DNA of 64,000 nucleotides from Hydnum rufescens UP504 (lineage: Eukaryota; Basidiomycota; Agaricomycetes; Cantharellales; Hydnaceae), in assembly GCA_014904985.1 (NCBI GenBank), contig MU128910.1, positions 66,715 to 130,714 of the forward strand. The letters run 5' to 3'. A program made the position numbers and the translations under genes. The stretch's first letter is position 1. The number at the start of each line of letters is the position of its first letter. The notes under the pieces are model-generated. The model worked only from the letters and a program-made list of their open reading frames with translations. It did no database searches and was not told the DNA's origin. Shown in pieces: positions 37,602 through 49,722 of the stretch.

Positions 37602-38514
37602 ATGTTGGACTTATTCAAAGTCGATAAACAGGTGTGGCATCGTCCTTGCCGTTCTCGCGTCCTTTTCTAAGCACAACACATTAGCTGGCATTCTATGGCG
37701 CATACCATAGGAACAAGTGGAACATCCTCGTACACGTCGTATTCGTTCCCGTAATCGTCTGGTACGGTTTCCTCTTATTCAAAATCCACCCTTTGTTTAC
37801 GGAATCGCCGCGATCACCGTGGCTGTTTGGATGTTCAGGACTGGCGGAGTATTCTTCGCAAATTTGACCCCACCAGCCTTCATCCCGTTCGTCTCCTATC
37901 CTATCAACGAGTACCTTCTGGCGGAGACCAACTGGGCCACCCTCGTGGCCTCCGCGTTCTTGCTGTACTACCTAATTCTGGAGCCTCTCGGAGCCGTAGG
38001 TTACCTACCTTCTCGCCACCACATTGCCTTCAATATGACTGTTATCACTCTCCATAGCTCCTGTTCTTCCCCCAAATTTTCCTCACAGTGTTAACAGCCA
38101 CAGCATTCGCCAGACATAACCCAAGTCAACTCTCCATCTCCTTAGCTCTGCACGTCCTGAGCTGGATTGCACAGTTTGTTTCGCACACCGTCGCAGAGAA
38201 ACGTGCGCCCGCATTACTTGACAACATCCTAGGCGGTGAGTGCCATGTGCCAATCGTTATGTCTTCCCGCCATATGCTCCCTTATTAAAATTCGGCCACG
38301 GGCCATTGTCCCCGCAGCCACCGTCCTAGCACCATTCTTCGTACACCTGGAGAACCTCTTCTTCCTCGGGTATAAACCGGACCTGCACAGACGCATCCAG
38401 AATCTCGTGGGCGTCGAGATCGCGCGCATCAAAGGGCTTGAGGGGAAGAAGAGACGCCAAGCGGCTACGCCGGCAGTAGGAAGTGTTGGAGGGGAGAAAT
38501 CCAAATCTCAGTGA
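37602..38514 (+). CDS. MPO1: Mpo1-like 2-hydroxy fatty acid dioxygenase (YGL010w/DUF962 family)
   Basis: This ER multipass enzyme shortens 2-hydroxy fatty acids during phytosphingosine breakdown. The first exon, MLDLFKVDKQ from 37602, is followed after an intron by the family hallmark 'LAFYGAYHRNKWNILVHVVF' with its conserved histidines. Membrane segments follow: 'YGIAAITVAVWMF', 'NWATLVASAFLLYYLILEPL' and 'LLFFPQIFLTVLTATAFA'. A second histidine region is 'LHVLSWIAQFVSHTVAEKRA', then 'VLAPFFVHLENLFFLGYKPD'. The tail is basic and ends at 38514. One base is missing in the AAAA run at 37781-37784, where a fifth A restores the frame. Three introns are placed. Confidence 0.83.
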
Positions 38515-40236
38515 AAGGTTCGATGACATTGGTTTGAAGAACGAGATCTTGATGACTGGAATTTACTCCGACTCTCGTCGTTGTAATTATAGTCCAGCCC
38601 CGTGAGGCTTTTTGCATTGTATATCAGTACATCTGAGTGGTTTACACGTCAGATCCGGGCAAGCGGCGTGTGAGTAACAGCTTCAAACCTCTTGTTCCTG
38701 TCCCTTGAAACTGTTTTCCGATCAAGTTGCAGCGTGAATAGTTCACACATGTCGCTTGGTCAATGTAAGTACTCCTTTCGCCTCATGCAGGTTTTCTTCC
38801 ATTGCATACTAATAAATCCCCTTCAGTTCCCTATGTTTTCCAAATCCCGCTTATTATAATGAACCAAAGACTAAACCACCAAGCGAAAGGCTTGAGAAGA
38901 ACCAGTTTGAGAGGACCTCAGCGATGTTCACAAGAGGTGTCGGGTAATGTCAATTCCGGATTTACGGGTTTATCGTCCCAAGGTGTAGATCTCCGATGCT
39001 ACGTCCCATTTTTGGTTATCCAGGTTATTGACCATCGGTAATCGTAAGTACTCCACAATTTGCCAATTTAAAAGGACCGCAGTAATCACTGTAAATCAGG
39101 CGCTGCCCTTTTAAGATACCGTCTGATGAGATAGATTTTACGCCATTCACCATTAGGAGGAGGCCTGGAAGAACCCCACTGCGTTTGTCCAAAGTTCCAT
39201 GATATAAGTGGGAGATTTAACAAGTCGCCGGGGTCATCGCTATTGCTGCGCAGCCCGATTAATTTACGATCGACAAGCGAGCGGCTTCTTCCCCATCATT
39301 GTGTAAGTCCTGGGCTGGGTCTGTTTTTCTCAGTATGGATCGGATTTGGTATACTACATTAAAAGCAGATAAGTGCGCATCCACTATCCGGACTCATTAT
39401 GTAAGGTCTCACGTGACGCCAAATCCATCGCCGGCACCACCACCCCCATGAGCTAAAGTTACTAAGTAAATCACACCTGAAAGCTTCTGTATCAAAATCT
39501 ATGTCGTGTCCCATTTCAGGTGGGAGGCACTGGTGGCCATGATACTTTTTGACTGCCATACTGCTCCTGAGCCGTTAAGGCCACGCCAATATCCACTCAT
39601 GAACTGAAGAGATTTGAAAACCTGAAGTGTACGATTTAATATTATAGAAATTCAGACATGAAGCCTCTGTTGCAGTTCCACAAGTCAGTATACAATGCTT
39701 CTTTGAGATTTGTCCATGCCTTTTTGTGCATATTCTCCCAAAAATGCTTACTCTCTGGGTCGGCAGCTCCCGACAGGCTTGGGCATCTAGGGAAAGCCTG
39801 CCAAATTTGGCCATCCCAATAAAGAAATTGTCCTTAAAAGGAATATCCAAATATGGTAATTCCTTAAAGGGTAATTCCAGATAAGGAAATTTCCTTATTA
39901 GGATAGGCCAAAACCGGGTGGCTCAGACCCGAATCTCCATAAAATTCAAAACAAGCATCTTTCATTGGTATAGTTTTCCAAGTTGTAAGGCTCCTGACTG
40001 GAGCTATATTTTACAATTCTGAAACCGAGAAGTTCTTCAGACAGTCATTTCTAAGCTATCCTCGGTCACCAAATTCCTCAGTGTTGAGTCGCAGGCGCTT
40101 AAGAAAATACCGGGAAGCACCGGGATAGTGGATGAGTACTATCTTAGGTGTTGCACTCCCATACCAATAGGGGGGTCATTTGTGTTTGTTTGTTTGTATT
40201 GTCTGACGGAACTATCCGTGGGCACAAACACAACTG
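38515..40236. other. Gene-poor region, no recognised gene
   Basis: About 1.7 kb without a supportable gene. The AT-rich part near 39830-39900 contains several related ttccttaa/aaggaa motifs, among them a perfect 16-bp palindrome at 39882-39897. No transposon protein, terminal repeat or RNA gene was seen. Confidence 0.4.
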
Positions 40237-41540
40237 ATGGCCTCTACAATCGAAGTCCGTGGCGCCGCCGATTTTCACGTACACCTTCGACAGGGCACCT
40301 TAAGCTCCCTTGTTACTCCTCATGTACGAGCTGGGGGATTTTCTCTTGCCTATGTCATGGTCAAGTGTTACGCATGGCTCCTGATCAGATTGGATCCTCT
40401 GACACTCATTTTCCTGAATAGCCTAATCTAAAACCTCCAATTACGACCACTGATATGGCACTTCGATACAAGAAGGATCTTATTGCGATCGATCCGCATG
40501 TCGAATATTTGATGACTCTGTATCTATCGCCTGATCTCACACCAGATGAGATCAGAAAGGCAAAGAAGGCTGGAATTATAGGCAAGTTTTTGATCATTCT
40601 TCATAAACGATAATTATTAACATCTCATCGATGATCTCAAAAAATCATGGTATATCGCAGGCGTGAAATCGTATCCGCGCGGCGTCACAACTAATTCTGA
40701 AGGAGGAATTGAATCGTACGAGGTCTACTACCCCGTGTTCGAGGCCATGGAACAGGAGGGTTTGGTGTTGAACTTGCACGGCGAGGTTCCCTCAGATGCC
40801 AATACGGTTGGAGCGCACTGTCTAATTTACCAAGCGCGGTTAATTTCAAACAACGATTTCAGAATACGTGCGTTCTGAATGCCGAAGAATATTTCCTGCC
40901 TCATTTGGTGTCGCTGCACGAGCGCTTCCCTAAATTGCGGATTGTGTTGGAACACGCCACAACCCGGGCGGCAGTTGAGGCAGTGAAGAGCCTTGGAGAT
41001 ACAGTCGCATGCACTATCACGGCTCATCACTTGGCGCTGACGGTTGATGATTGGGCTGGCCAATCTTTCCATTTCTGCAAGCCTGTCGCCAAATACCCAA
41101 GTGATCGACGAGCACTGCAAGACGTCATCCGCCAAGGTAAATAAATAAATTCTATTCTATAAGCTGAATTTTGGGTGTCACTTCGGTCCTGTTTCTCATA
41201 AGGCCATCCGCGGTTCTTTTTGGGATCCGACTCAGCACCGCATCTTGTTTCAGCCAAGTCCACTGCTACACCTGGTCAAGGGTGTGCAGCGGGTGTGTAC
41301 ACCTCCCCTGTGTTGTTACCGCTCGTTGCGCACCTGTTGGATTCGTTTGGCGCGTTGGATAAACTTCAAGGGTTTGTAGCGGATCACGGGAGACGCTTCT
41401 ACGCTTCTCCTGATACGGGATCCGTGAGAGTGAGGCTATACAGGGGAAAGAGCACCATTGCGTCTGTTTTGCGATTGGGGACGGATGAAGTGGCCCCATT
41501 CTGGGCAGGGAAGGAATTGCAGTTTCGGATTGACGACTGA
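40237..41540 (+). CDS. URA4: Dihydroorotase
   Basis: This zinc enzyme closes carbamoyl-aspartate to dihydroorotate, the third step of pyrimidine synthesis. The start at 40237 gives MASTIEVRGAADFHVHLRQG, with the metal-binding HxH. The region 'MPNLKPPITTT' spans an intron. The lysine that is carbamylated in the family lies in 'GVKSYPRGVTTNS'. Further ligands are in 'LNLHGEVPSD', 'IVLEHATTRAAVEA' and 'TITAHHLALTVDDW'. The catalytic aspartate is in 'FFLGSDSAPH'. The stop is at 41540. Five exons splice without a frame break. The second intron appears to be GC-AG (donor gcaagt near 40580). The gene lies 192 bp upstream of NCS-1 on the same strand. Confidence 0.95.
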
Positions 41541-41732
41541 ACCTGCAAAATGTGGCCTTGAGGGCTCTTTTTCACCAATTGTATTACGTAACGGCTTCGA
41601 TCATATGCACTCTGCACTGCCTACCCATATCCGTGACCACAAATATCTCATTGAACGGGCTAACCCACGCTTCAGTGATTCTCTGGCAACCGTCGTCTCT
41701 GAACACTTCACTAGATCCATTTTATTCGTATA

Positions 41733-42616
41733 ATGGGGAAGTCTCAGAGCAAGCTTTCACCTGAACAACTCTCTGATCTACAAAAGAACACATATTGTAC
41801 GTAGTGGCGAGCGCTAGCCCGGACTACTGTTCTGCTCTTTCTGATTCCATGTCTTTCCATTAACCTAGTCGACAAGAAGGAACTGCAACAGTGGTGGGTT
41901 AACCCACAGTTCTTCATCGTGTTCGATCGGTTGATCCAGGTGATACTCACTCCCCTCAGGTACAAGGGCTTTCTAAAAGACTGCCCTTCCGGTCAGCTTG
42001 ACAAAGCCGCCTTCGGTCGCATTTACAAGCAGTTCTTCCCTTTTGGTGATCCGGTGCAATTCGCAGACTACGTCTTCAACGTGTTCGACGAAAACAAGAA
42101 TGGAACCATTGATTTCAAGGAGTTTATGGGCGCGCTTAGTGTAACGAGCCGTGGGCGATTGGAAGAAAAGCTCAAATGTATGGTTCTAAAGTCGTTTGTT
42201 CCGCGGTTTTCTGGTGCTTATTCATGCGTCAGGGGCGTTCCAACTTTATGATCTTGATGGTGATGGCTTCATCACGTACGCGGAGATGCTACAGATTGTG
42301 CGGTCGATCTACAAGATGACCGGGGACATGGTCAAGCTCCCCACTGACGAGAATACGCCGGAAAAGGTGCGAGTATTTGGCCGTTCAACTATCCCTGTCG
42401 CAACCAACATGACGGTTGGAATTGGTTAGAGAGTAGATAAAATCTTTCGAAATATGGACCGTGATAAGGATGCTCGCTTGACGTTCGATGAATTTGTGGA
42501 AGGGAGCAAACACGATCCAGAAATCGTTCAGGTCAGGGCACCCCCATGATCATTAAATAAGCTCCCCATCTGATTCCTTGATCCAGGCCTTATCATTATA
42601 TGACGGTCTTGTGTAA
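41733..42616 (+). CDS. NCS1: Neuronal calcium sensor 1 / frequenin-like calcium-binding protein
   Basis: This recoverin-family protein regulates phosphatidylinositol 4-kinase in fungi. The start at 41733 gives [20 protein letters not shown], with an N-myristoylation glycine. EF-hand loops are visible as '[12 protein letters not shown]', '[12 protein letters not shown]' and '[12 protein letters not shown]'. The first EF hand is degenerate, as is usual for the family ('[20 protein letters not shown]'). The protein ends '[14 protein letters not shown]' with TAA at 42614-42616. Five introns all splice in frame. The predicted length of about 190 residues is typical. Confidence 0.95.
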
Positions 42617-43430
42617 CTTATTACCCCACCGAGATGGTGTTTATTCTCCGTCCTGGTCATATCTTGCCAATGAGCAGTGATCTTGACAATGATGTTGCCA
42701 TAATCGATCCTCCCACAGTGGGCGGGCCTTCCTTATACTTTATGAACATTACCATCGCCTGTTTTTCTGGACTCCAGTGTCCTGATCTAGAGATTTCCAG
42801 CAGTCCCGGCTGCTCCTTGTCTCATTTCGGGGAGGTCACCGGAATCAAAGATTGCATTCGACAGCGGAAGGCACAGAACAATCTCCTACTACGGCAATTT
42901 CAGAGATAGTTGTCACCCTGTAATCCATTGCATTCGCGTGATGCGGGTCGCGATGGGATGCCTAAAATCCTTGCCTACGGATCAAGCGCTGGATCAAAGG
43001 AGCGAGTCTCATGAGTATTGTATCCTCTTAATTTAAGCGCGCTAGCGACACACTTGCATGACCTTATTGCGTCGAGGTGGGAACACACATTGCATGAATC
43101 CGCAGTGAGTTTTCGGCTTAAATCCTTCTCCGACGGAAGGAGAAATTAGGCCTGTAATGCTGAAACAAATTACCTCCCATCGTTGCCGGGCACTACTGCT
43201 CCCGCTGCTTCATTTCCTACCTCGAGTTCAGATCTACCAAATTTAACACCGCGGCCCTGCTTCATATATACGTAATGTGGACGCTACATATAGCTCATTA
43301 GTCCTCATGAACCCTCTACTACGTTTCGAGGTATCTTACCCTCTCCCAGTCTGGAGTGCTCGTGTCCCAACCCGCCAACCCCAGGCTGTCACTACTGCTT
43401 CCCCCTCATCCCTTAGTGCCTTCTTGGGCC
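42617..43430. other. Intergenic region upstream of the Zn2Cys6 gene
   Basis: About 800 bp without coding signal. A short open frame at 42634-42909 is unsupported. Pyrimidine-rich stretches close to 43340-43410 are typical of fungal promoters. Confidence 0.35.
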
Positions 43431-46381
43431 ATGGATGACAAACGGCCCCGTCCTAGAGCATGTGATTACTGTCGGCGCAGAAAAGTGAGTGTCCCCCGGA
43501 GCTCGTAAGAGGCGCACCCATTACCCATTGCTGAGGTTTACCACGGTCAGATTCGGTGCAATGTGAGCAGTTCGCACCAGAAAAATGTCTGCTCGAGTTG
43601 TACTGTTGCTGGTGTAAAGTAAGGGTTTCGTCCTTTTCATGACTTCATTACCTCCCCCTAACGTATATCTATCACAGATGCACGTTTGAAGCACCGAATC
43701 CAAGAAGGTTCTATTCAAAGACCTACACCTCTTCCCTTGAGAATCGCGCCAAATTGCTCGCTCAACTAGTTGAGAAGGTGCCGATAGCACAGATGTACAG
43801 GGTGCATATATTGAACAATTCTTCTTCTGCAGTATGTCCCCCCAGCCGATATTGAGGAACAACTTGGGAGTCTTGTCGAGCTCTCCGAACCTACAAATAG
43901 GCCTTCTTCTTCAGCCCTTCATTTGGCAGACGCTATCCTGGACAAACCTTGGCCCCCAGGGAAATTAAATCACCAAGTTGATGCCTGGTACCGACGGGAG
44001 TACGACTCGGAAAGTGATTATGATGACGCCATCTTTGATACGGATGACATTATGCTCCTTGACTGGGGAGATGATCATCGTTTTTATGGCAAATCAAGTT
44101 GTGAGCACGTTCATCTCCTCGCGCTTGTCGTAATGTTTCATGGCTCTGTATTGCAACAGCCGCATATCTAATCCACACTGCTCACGAACTGAAAGAAGCA
44201 GTTGATGGGAGTCCCACCCGCCTGTCACCTACCTCTACGGATGAGGTAAAGTATTCTGGCTATTTTGACGGCAAGAATTTCATGTTCTCGGGGTCAACAG
44301 TGGTCTACCACCAACGAACTCAAGCATTCAGAAATGGCACGCGAACGGGAGTGCTTAGCATCCATCGTATTTCCTCCCGCCGATCTCATGGAGGCATTGA
44401 TTCATCTTTTCGTCCGGCATGTCTCCCCAATCGCCCCTATAATTGACATCTCAACGTTAGAGGAACAATATACTTCTGGCCTTTACCTCCGTGATCTTCG
44501 ACACGCCCGATTACTTCTTATGGTCTGTGCACTGGGATCTATCTACTCGAAAGATCCCCGCGTACTCTATGATGTCCAAGGCAGATTAGTTCCCGGATAT
44601 GAATACTTCTTCCAACTAAGGTTTTGGAGGTGTCCTTATCAGGCGGTGCAGTTACACGAGCTGCAGACATGTGCAGTCAGTAGATCCCATTGGACTGCAA
44701 TCAAATAATGAGGACGAGTACTTACCCCCTAATCAGCTAATCGCAACGTACTATCTGCATATTGGCGACCCCCTGCGGCCTGGTTATTGCTTGGTACGCT
44801 ACCGTTTATTGCCTGTGTTCCTTTGGGTAAGATTGTTCACCAGCGGTCATTTGCGTGTAGGGAATGGGATTCGTATGGGCCAAGATGTGGGCGCCCATCG
44901 CCAGAGCTCAAGCCGAGGCGAGCTATGGAATAGAGTTATGTGGTGGGTCAAGTTCATGCAATACAGATGCTCAAAGTTTTCATGCGCGAGGGGCACGTAG
45001 GTATTTGGTGACATGGGATCGAATGATCAGTCGTCTTCTCGGTCGGAACTGCGCAATACAAGAAGAAGAGTAGGCTCACTTCACCTTATTCGGTCCCATG
45101 TTGCCTCTGACGGGTCGTGTGTCCCCCAGGATTACTCTCAATCTTCCGACCCCTCAACGTGAAGAGAGCGTTGAAACCGCAGACACCATTATATTTTTCG
45201 CACACTTCGCAAAGCTTGGCATTATTTTGAGTCTTGCTATTCGCATTCTACACACCATCAGAAAACCTGGTCTGCAGGGAACCGCCAACCTCCCATCATT
45301 TTTTGGGCCGGAATGGCAGGCCCAAACCTCGACGGAACTGAGCAACTCTCTCAGCCAGTGGTTGAACGAGGTGCCGGATCACTGTGAGCCGTGCAACTTT
45401 CAGTGCGCATCGAGCTCGACTGACGTTGCTAGTGGTCCTCAGTGCGGTGGGATCCGCATCGCAAAAACATCCTTCACTTCGAACAATCGGCGTATCTGTA
45501 TTATTCGTACCACTATGTGGCCATTTTTCTAAATCGACCTTTCAACAATGCTATCCGCGATCCATCAGGGCGCCTTCAACCTGGGTTTGAACGATGTATC
45601 CGAGAAGCGCGAGCCTGCAGCCAATTGCTTTCGATTGTCGCTCGCCGAAGCATAATTAACTCTTACGGTTCCTTCGTGACTCTGCTTTCGGGGACGGTTC
45701 TCTTAACGGCTATCTGGACAAGTCGAACCCAACACCCAGATGCTGATGTCAGCGACCTTGAGGACAGTGTTCACCGGTGCCTCTCCGTTCTCCAGGTTGC
45801 AGCTCGGCCATGGAAAAATGGACCTAATCCCGGGGACTCTTCTGCTGGACTAACTTCATCAAAAGAGAGATGGACGGCGTCTAATCGCCACCTGTTCGTT
45901 CCCCTACCCTTTCCAATGCTCTATACTATGATCTTAACCTCTAGTTCCATGATCTAGTGTCGTCCTACAAAATCTCGCCCTCTCTGGTGGTGTTTCGTTC
46001 CCAGAGCCAGACGTAGGCGGAAAGGTTCCTCCAGCCGATGTCGAACATCAACAGTGGCATCGTCAGCATTATCATAGGATTGATCCCTCCGTTACTGGAA
46101 TGGGGCAACGAGTACACTCCACTCCGACTAATATGCCGTTTGCTGCTCCAGTAGTGTCGGTCCCCGGCATCCATCTAAATGACGGTGCCGCCACGTGGCC
46201 AAGTTGTCAAGCACTGCCTGCAATGTGGTCTCCCCCTTTTGTTCAAAGCCAATCTTATCAAACACAAGGATTGGGTGTTCCCAATCACCATGGGGAGATC
46301 ATGACGAACCAGGATCGTCACAGGACCAGTACTCCGACTCAGCGACACACTCTTTCCACCAGGGACCTGCCACCTAGATAG
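43431..46381 (+). CDS. Zn2Cys6 transcription factor with fungal-specific TF domain
   Basis: The start at 43431 gives MDDKRPRPRACDYCRRRK. Together with the next exon this forms a binuclear zinc cluster with spacing CX2CX6CX10CX2CX6C (first cysteine at residue 11). A short arginine/proline linker follows. The middle homology region includes 'LIHLFVRHVSPIAPIIDIS', 'RHARLLLMVCALGSIYSKDP' and, near 45180, 'TIIFFAHFAKLGIILSLAIR'. Further on comes 'HFEQSAYLYYSYHYVAIFLN'. The glutamine/proline/serine-rich C-terminus, with no defined fold, stops at 46381. Around nine introns are implied, though several inner junctions between 44600 and 45450 are not certain. Targets cannot be guessed; neighbours give no pathway clue. 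Confidence 0.85.
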
Positions 46382-48019
46382 CCGTGGGCCTGCACCCTGT
46401 GTTCGACTATGCTAAGCCGCATGGACAATCTGATGCGGGGTGCCACAGGTTCCGAGATTATCATTTCCGACCCTATCTTTCGAACCCTGCTATTTTATTT
46501 AGTAACAGTCATCCGCCGGAGTGCTTCCATATAATCAACACCTGCCTAATAGCCCCTTCAGCTTCTCGGCTTCTTCAGCAGTTTCACATGTATATTTGTA
46601 AACCCATGTAATAGCGCGGATATAGGCCTGACCATTCCCAGAAAGACCCGGAGATGTGAGATTGTCTCTTGTAGGGGTGGGGGTGCGTTCCGAACGGATC
46701 ACCATTTTCTTAAGCTAACCGTTTAGTATTCCTGTCTTAGTCACAACTACCTGGTCTATCAATAATCCAAGTAATATATATGGCAGTGCAGCGCACTCTC
46801 AAGCCACCACTCAACGTCACCTTTTCAATGCCTCGCTCGACTTTGCCAATATCTTCCATCCTCGTGCTTGCGCCGCGCTCGTGCAGTCTATGGCCGAAAT
46901 TTTAGAAATTCCATTTGGCTTGAGTCCCACTGCCACGGTGACCTCAGAACTGTTGATTATGTCATGCGGTTCTCCATCTAAGCTTACCAATAATACTTAG
47001 CTATACCCTCTCCAGGTTTTTCTTCTGACTAACCTCAGTAGTCCACCCCTTCCGAAAATGGGGTGTACCTCACATTTTCACTCGTAGTATATCATACGTG
47101 CTGTGTTATCTTTTAGGTAGCTACACCGGCAAATATTGAGTTCTGATGTTGTCCAATTCATAATCTGAACAAACAAAGCATACCAAATTACTGTAATTTC
47201 AATGAAGGTGTGTTGACAAAGGAGGTCACGGTGGGAGGGATACTGTACCAGGATTCTCCAGGGACGATTCGAAAGCACAATTAAACCATCAATTTCGCGC
47301 AGGGTCTTGTAATCGGCGGAGATATGTAAATTCGAGTCTGTTACAGCGAGTGCCCTGCGGCTGGTGAGGATTTCCATATATGTAAATGCTGTTAGCCTCT
47401 TGAGCCAACCTCCAAGCGCCAGTGGCAGTGACTGACCGGATCCAAATACCGGCAAGTTGCGTACCCGCATTGGCCGTCTTTTCTGTTTCGGGGCGAACTT
47501 CCTCATTTTGGTCTCCCCAATCCCGCTTGCAACCTCGTTACTGTTACCTTATGTATTTAGGTACAGCAAACCACTCTCGGCGCCTTCCGCGCCTACGCGG
47601 GATACAAATCAGATTCTCTCTCTGTTTCGGGGCTAAGTTCTTTTGTTAACTAGCTATAACCACTTTGTGAGTCCGAGGTCATGAAGGTAAATATGATCGC
47701 CCTCTCTTTTGGATGCGCCCATTTCTTGGCGAGTTGGTGATTAGACTGGGACAAGTATTCATTGGATTTTGAGGGTGGTTTAGGTGAGGGGTTGATGTTC
47801 ATTTCCTATTTCTGGTCTCCGTCAATCAAGGACCTGTCTAGTGACCTCGATCCTCCACTAGTTTGTATGACCTCAATTTCCAATGCCGGGGCGGCGTCGC
47901 CCATAAGATTTTCAGACATTTCGCGATGCTAGCACACGTATGGATCGGTTATAGTATTGTCCAGCTTCGAATTCGATGCCTATGAATTGCTTGCTCGCTA
48001 ACTATATAGGTCTATGCGT
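46382..48019. other. Gene-poor region, no recognised gene
   Basis: Open frames such as 47078-47506 (minus, 142 codons) have no recognised domain. From about 47700 rightward the sequence leads into the acetyl-CoA carboxylase relic, but the N-terminal biotin carboxylase part of that enzyme is not detectable here. Confidence 0.4.
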
Positions 48020-49365
48020 CGTTTGTGGGATCGGATCAATACGGAATGGAATCTCCCTCTTTGGTCGTGATTGTTCTGTTGAACGCCGTCACCAGCAATT
48101 GTCGGGGAGGCTCTGGTGACAATTGTGAAGCCAGGACGTTTCGAGAAAATGGAGAAGGCAGCCATTCGCTTAGCCAGGCTTATGGGATACGCCAGTGTTG
48201 GAACCGCCGAGTACGTCATTCATTCTCCCGTGTAACTACTGTCCGTGACTCTGTGATTCATCCAATCCATTTAGATCCTTACACCTACGGAAACCATTCT
48301 TCTTCCTTGAGCTCAATCCATGTCTTCAAGCAGAGCATTCTACCACCGAAATGGTCAGTGGGATGAGCCTGCCTCCCGCCCAACTACAGATCGTCATGGC
48401 CATTCCCCTTCGCCGTATTCACGACATTCGTCAACTTTATGGCGTTGCACACCATGGATCCTCTGAGATTGATTTCGATTTCGAGAGTCCCGAATCCCTA
48501 TAGCTCCAACGAAAGTTACAACCAAAGGGTCATGTCGTTACCATTGGTATCACCGCTGAAAACCCCGATGCAGACTTTGGGTCGTCAAGTGGAAGTTTAC
48601 TAGAGCTCAACTAACCCTAGTGTTTGGGGGTACTTCTCTGTTGGAACTCCCGGTGGTCTGCGCGGATTCGCTGATTCACAATTCGGTGACGTCTTTGCCT
48701 ACGGTGCCCATTGTGGGGACTCTCGAAAGAACACGGTCGTCCCACTGAAAAGAAATCAGTATTTATGGTGACTTCCGCACAACTGTAGGTTACTTGATCA
48801 AGTTGGTCGAGACGCGGCCATTCGAAGGCAACACTCTCATCACCCGCTGGCTCGACACCCTCATTACCAGTACGTTGACTGCTGGGCGACTTGAGACCAC
48901 TCTTGCGGTGATCTGCGCAGCGGTCACTAAGGCTCATTTGCCCTCTGAGGCTAGTTAGGACGAGTATAAGCGCATCCCTGAGAAAGGGTAGGTCCCCAAA
49001 GGACACCTTGAAGACTATATTTGGTGCTGACTTCATCTACGCAGGGTTCCGCTACTCATTTTCTGCGGCACCTTCATCGAGCAGTTCGAATGGAGGGGGA
49101 ACGACGGTTGGTGCGCGGCCGATTGCTGGGACCTGGTTCTTCTCAATGAAAAGAGTCACTCTGTATACTCGAGAAAGAAGAGTTGCCCGCTACTCGCCTG
49201 CTTGTTGGTTCCGGGGCCTGCTTGATCAAGCAAGAGAACGACCCGACGCAATGGTGAAGTCCTAGTCCTGGAAAGCTCGTCCCCTTCGTCGATGGTGGTG
49301 ACCATGTCCAAGTCGGAGAGGTCCACCTCGAAATCGAGGTCCGTATTTTGCAGTTCCGCTTGCTG
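48020..49365 (+). pseudogene. Acetyl-CoA carboxylase relic, part 1 (biotin carboxylase end to biotin carrier)
   Basis: Conserved carboxylase blocks appear in the correct order but in shifting frames: 'NGISLFGRDCSVERRHQ', '[20 protein letters not shown]', '[20 protein letters not shown]', '[16 protein letters not shown]' followed by TAG at 48501, then 'VTIGITAENPDADFGSSSGS' and another stop. Then come 'WGYFSVGTPGGLRGFADSQF', 'TTLAVICAAVTKAHL', and the biotin-carrier segment 'SPSPGKLVPF'. Where the family has the biotinylated lysine in EVMKM, this copy reads EVRIL near 49335. The biotin site is therefore lost. Nonsense codons and frame changes are dense, unlike the isolated breaks in neighbouring genes, so this is a true pseudogene. 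Confidence 0.9.
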
Positions 49366-49722
49366 TAGCATTTTTGGGACCTTTTTTTTTTTTTTTTTTA
49401 CAATAGGTCTTGAAAATCTACGTGCCCCTTCGTTGAAAATCGCCAGATCCGTATTTGCCACGCAGTGCTCCCTCATCCGGGCTTTGCTGCGCTGTCATTC
49501 GGTGGATGGGCGCCACAGAATACCTTGTCTCCGAGTCTGAACGACTTGCCGAATCTATCTTGGACGCTTTGGAAAGCGCGAACACACTGCATCGGAAATC
49601 ACGTCTGGGTGAACTTTATCTACAAACTTCAACTGACGTACGCGGAGCTTTTACAGACCATTCCTTCGTTGATCGACATGGTAAACATCTATGGCATTTA
49701 CTTGTGGTGGGGGCTGAGACCC
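49366..49722. other. Junction between carboxylase relic and repeat copy A, with poly-T run
   Basis: A run of about 18 T lies at 49382-49399. Right of it an open frame (from 49455, containing 'SESERLAESILDALESA') reads into the start of the repeat copy. I do not recognise it. It marks where carboxylase similarity ends. Confidence 0.45.

Noticed and set aside
40128..40236. Upstream start for dihydroorotase
   Set aside because: The frame from 40128 is different from the dihydroorotase frame, which has its own ATG at 40237 directly before the HxH motif.
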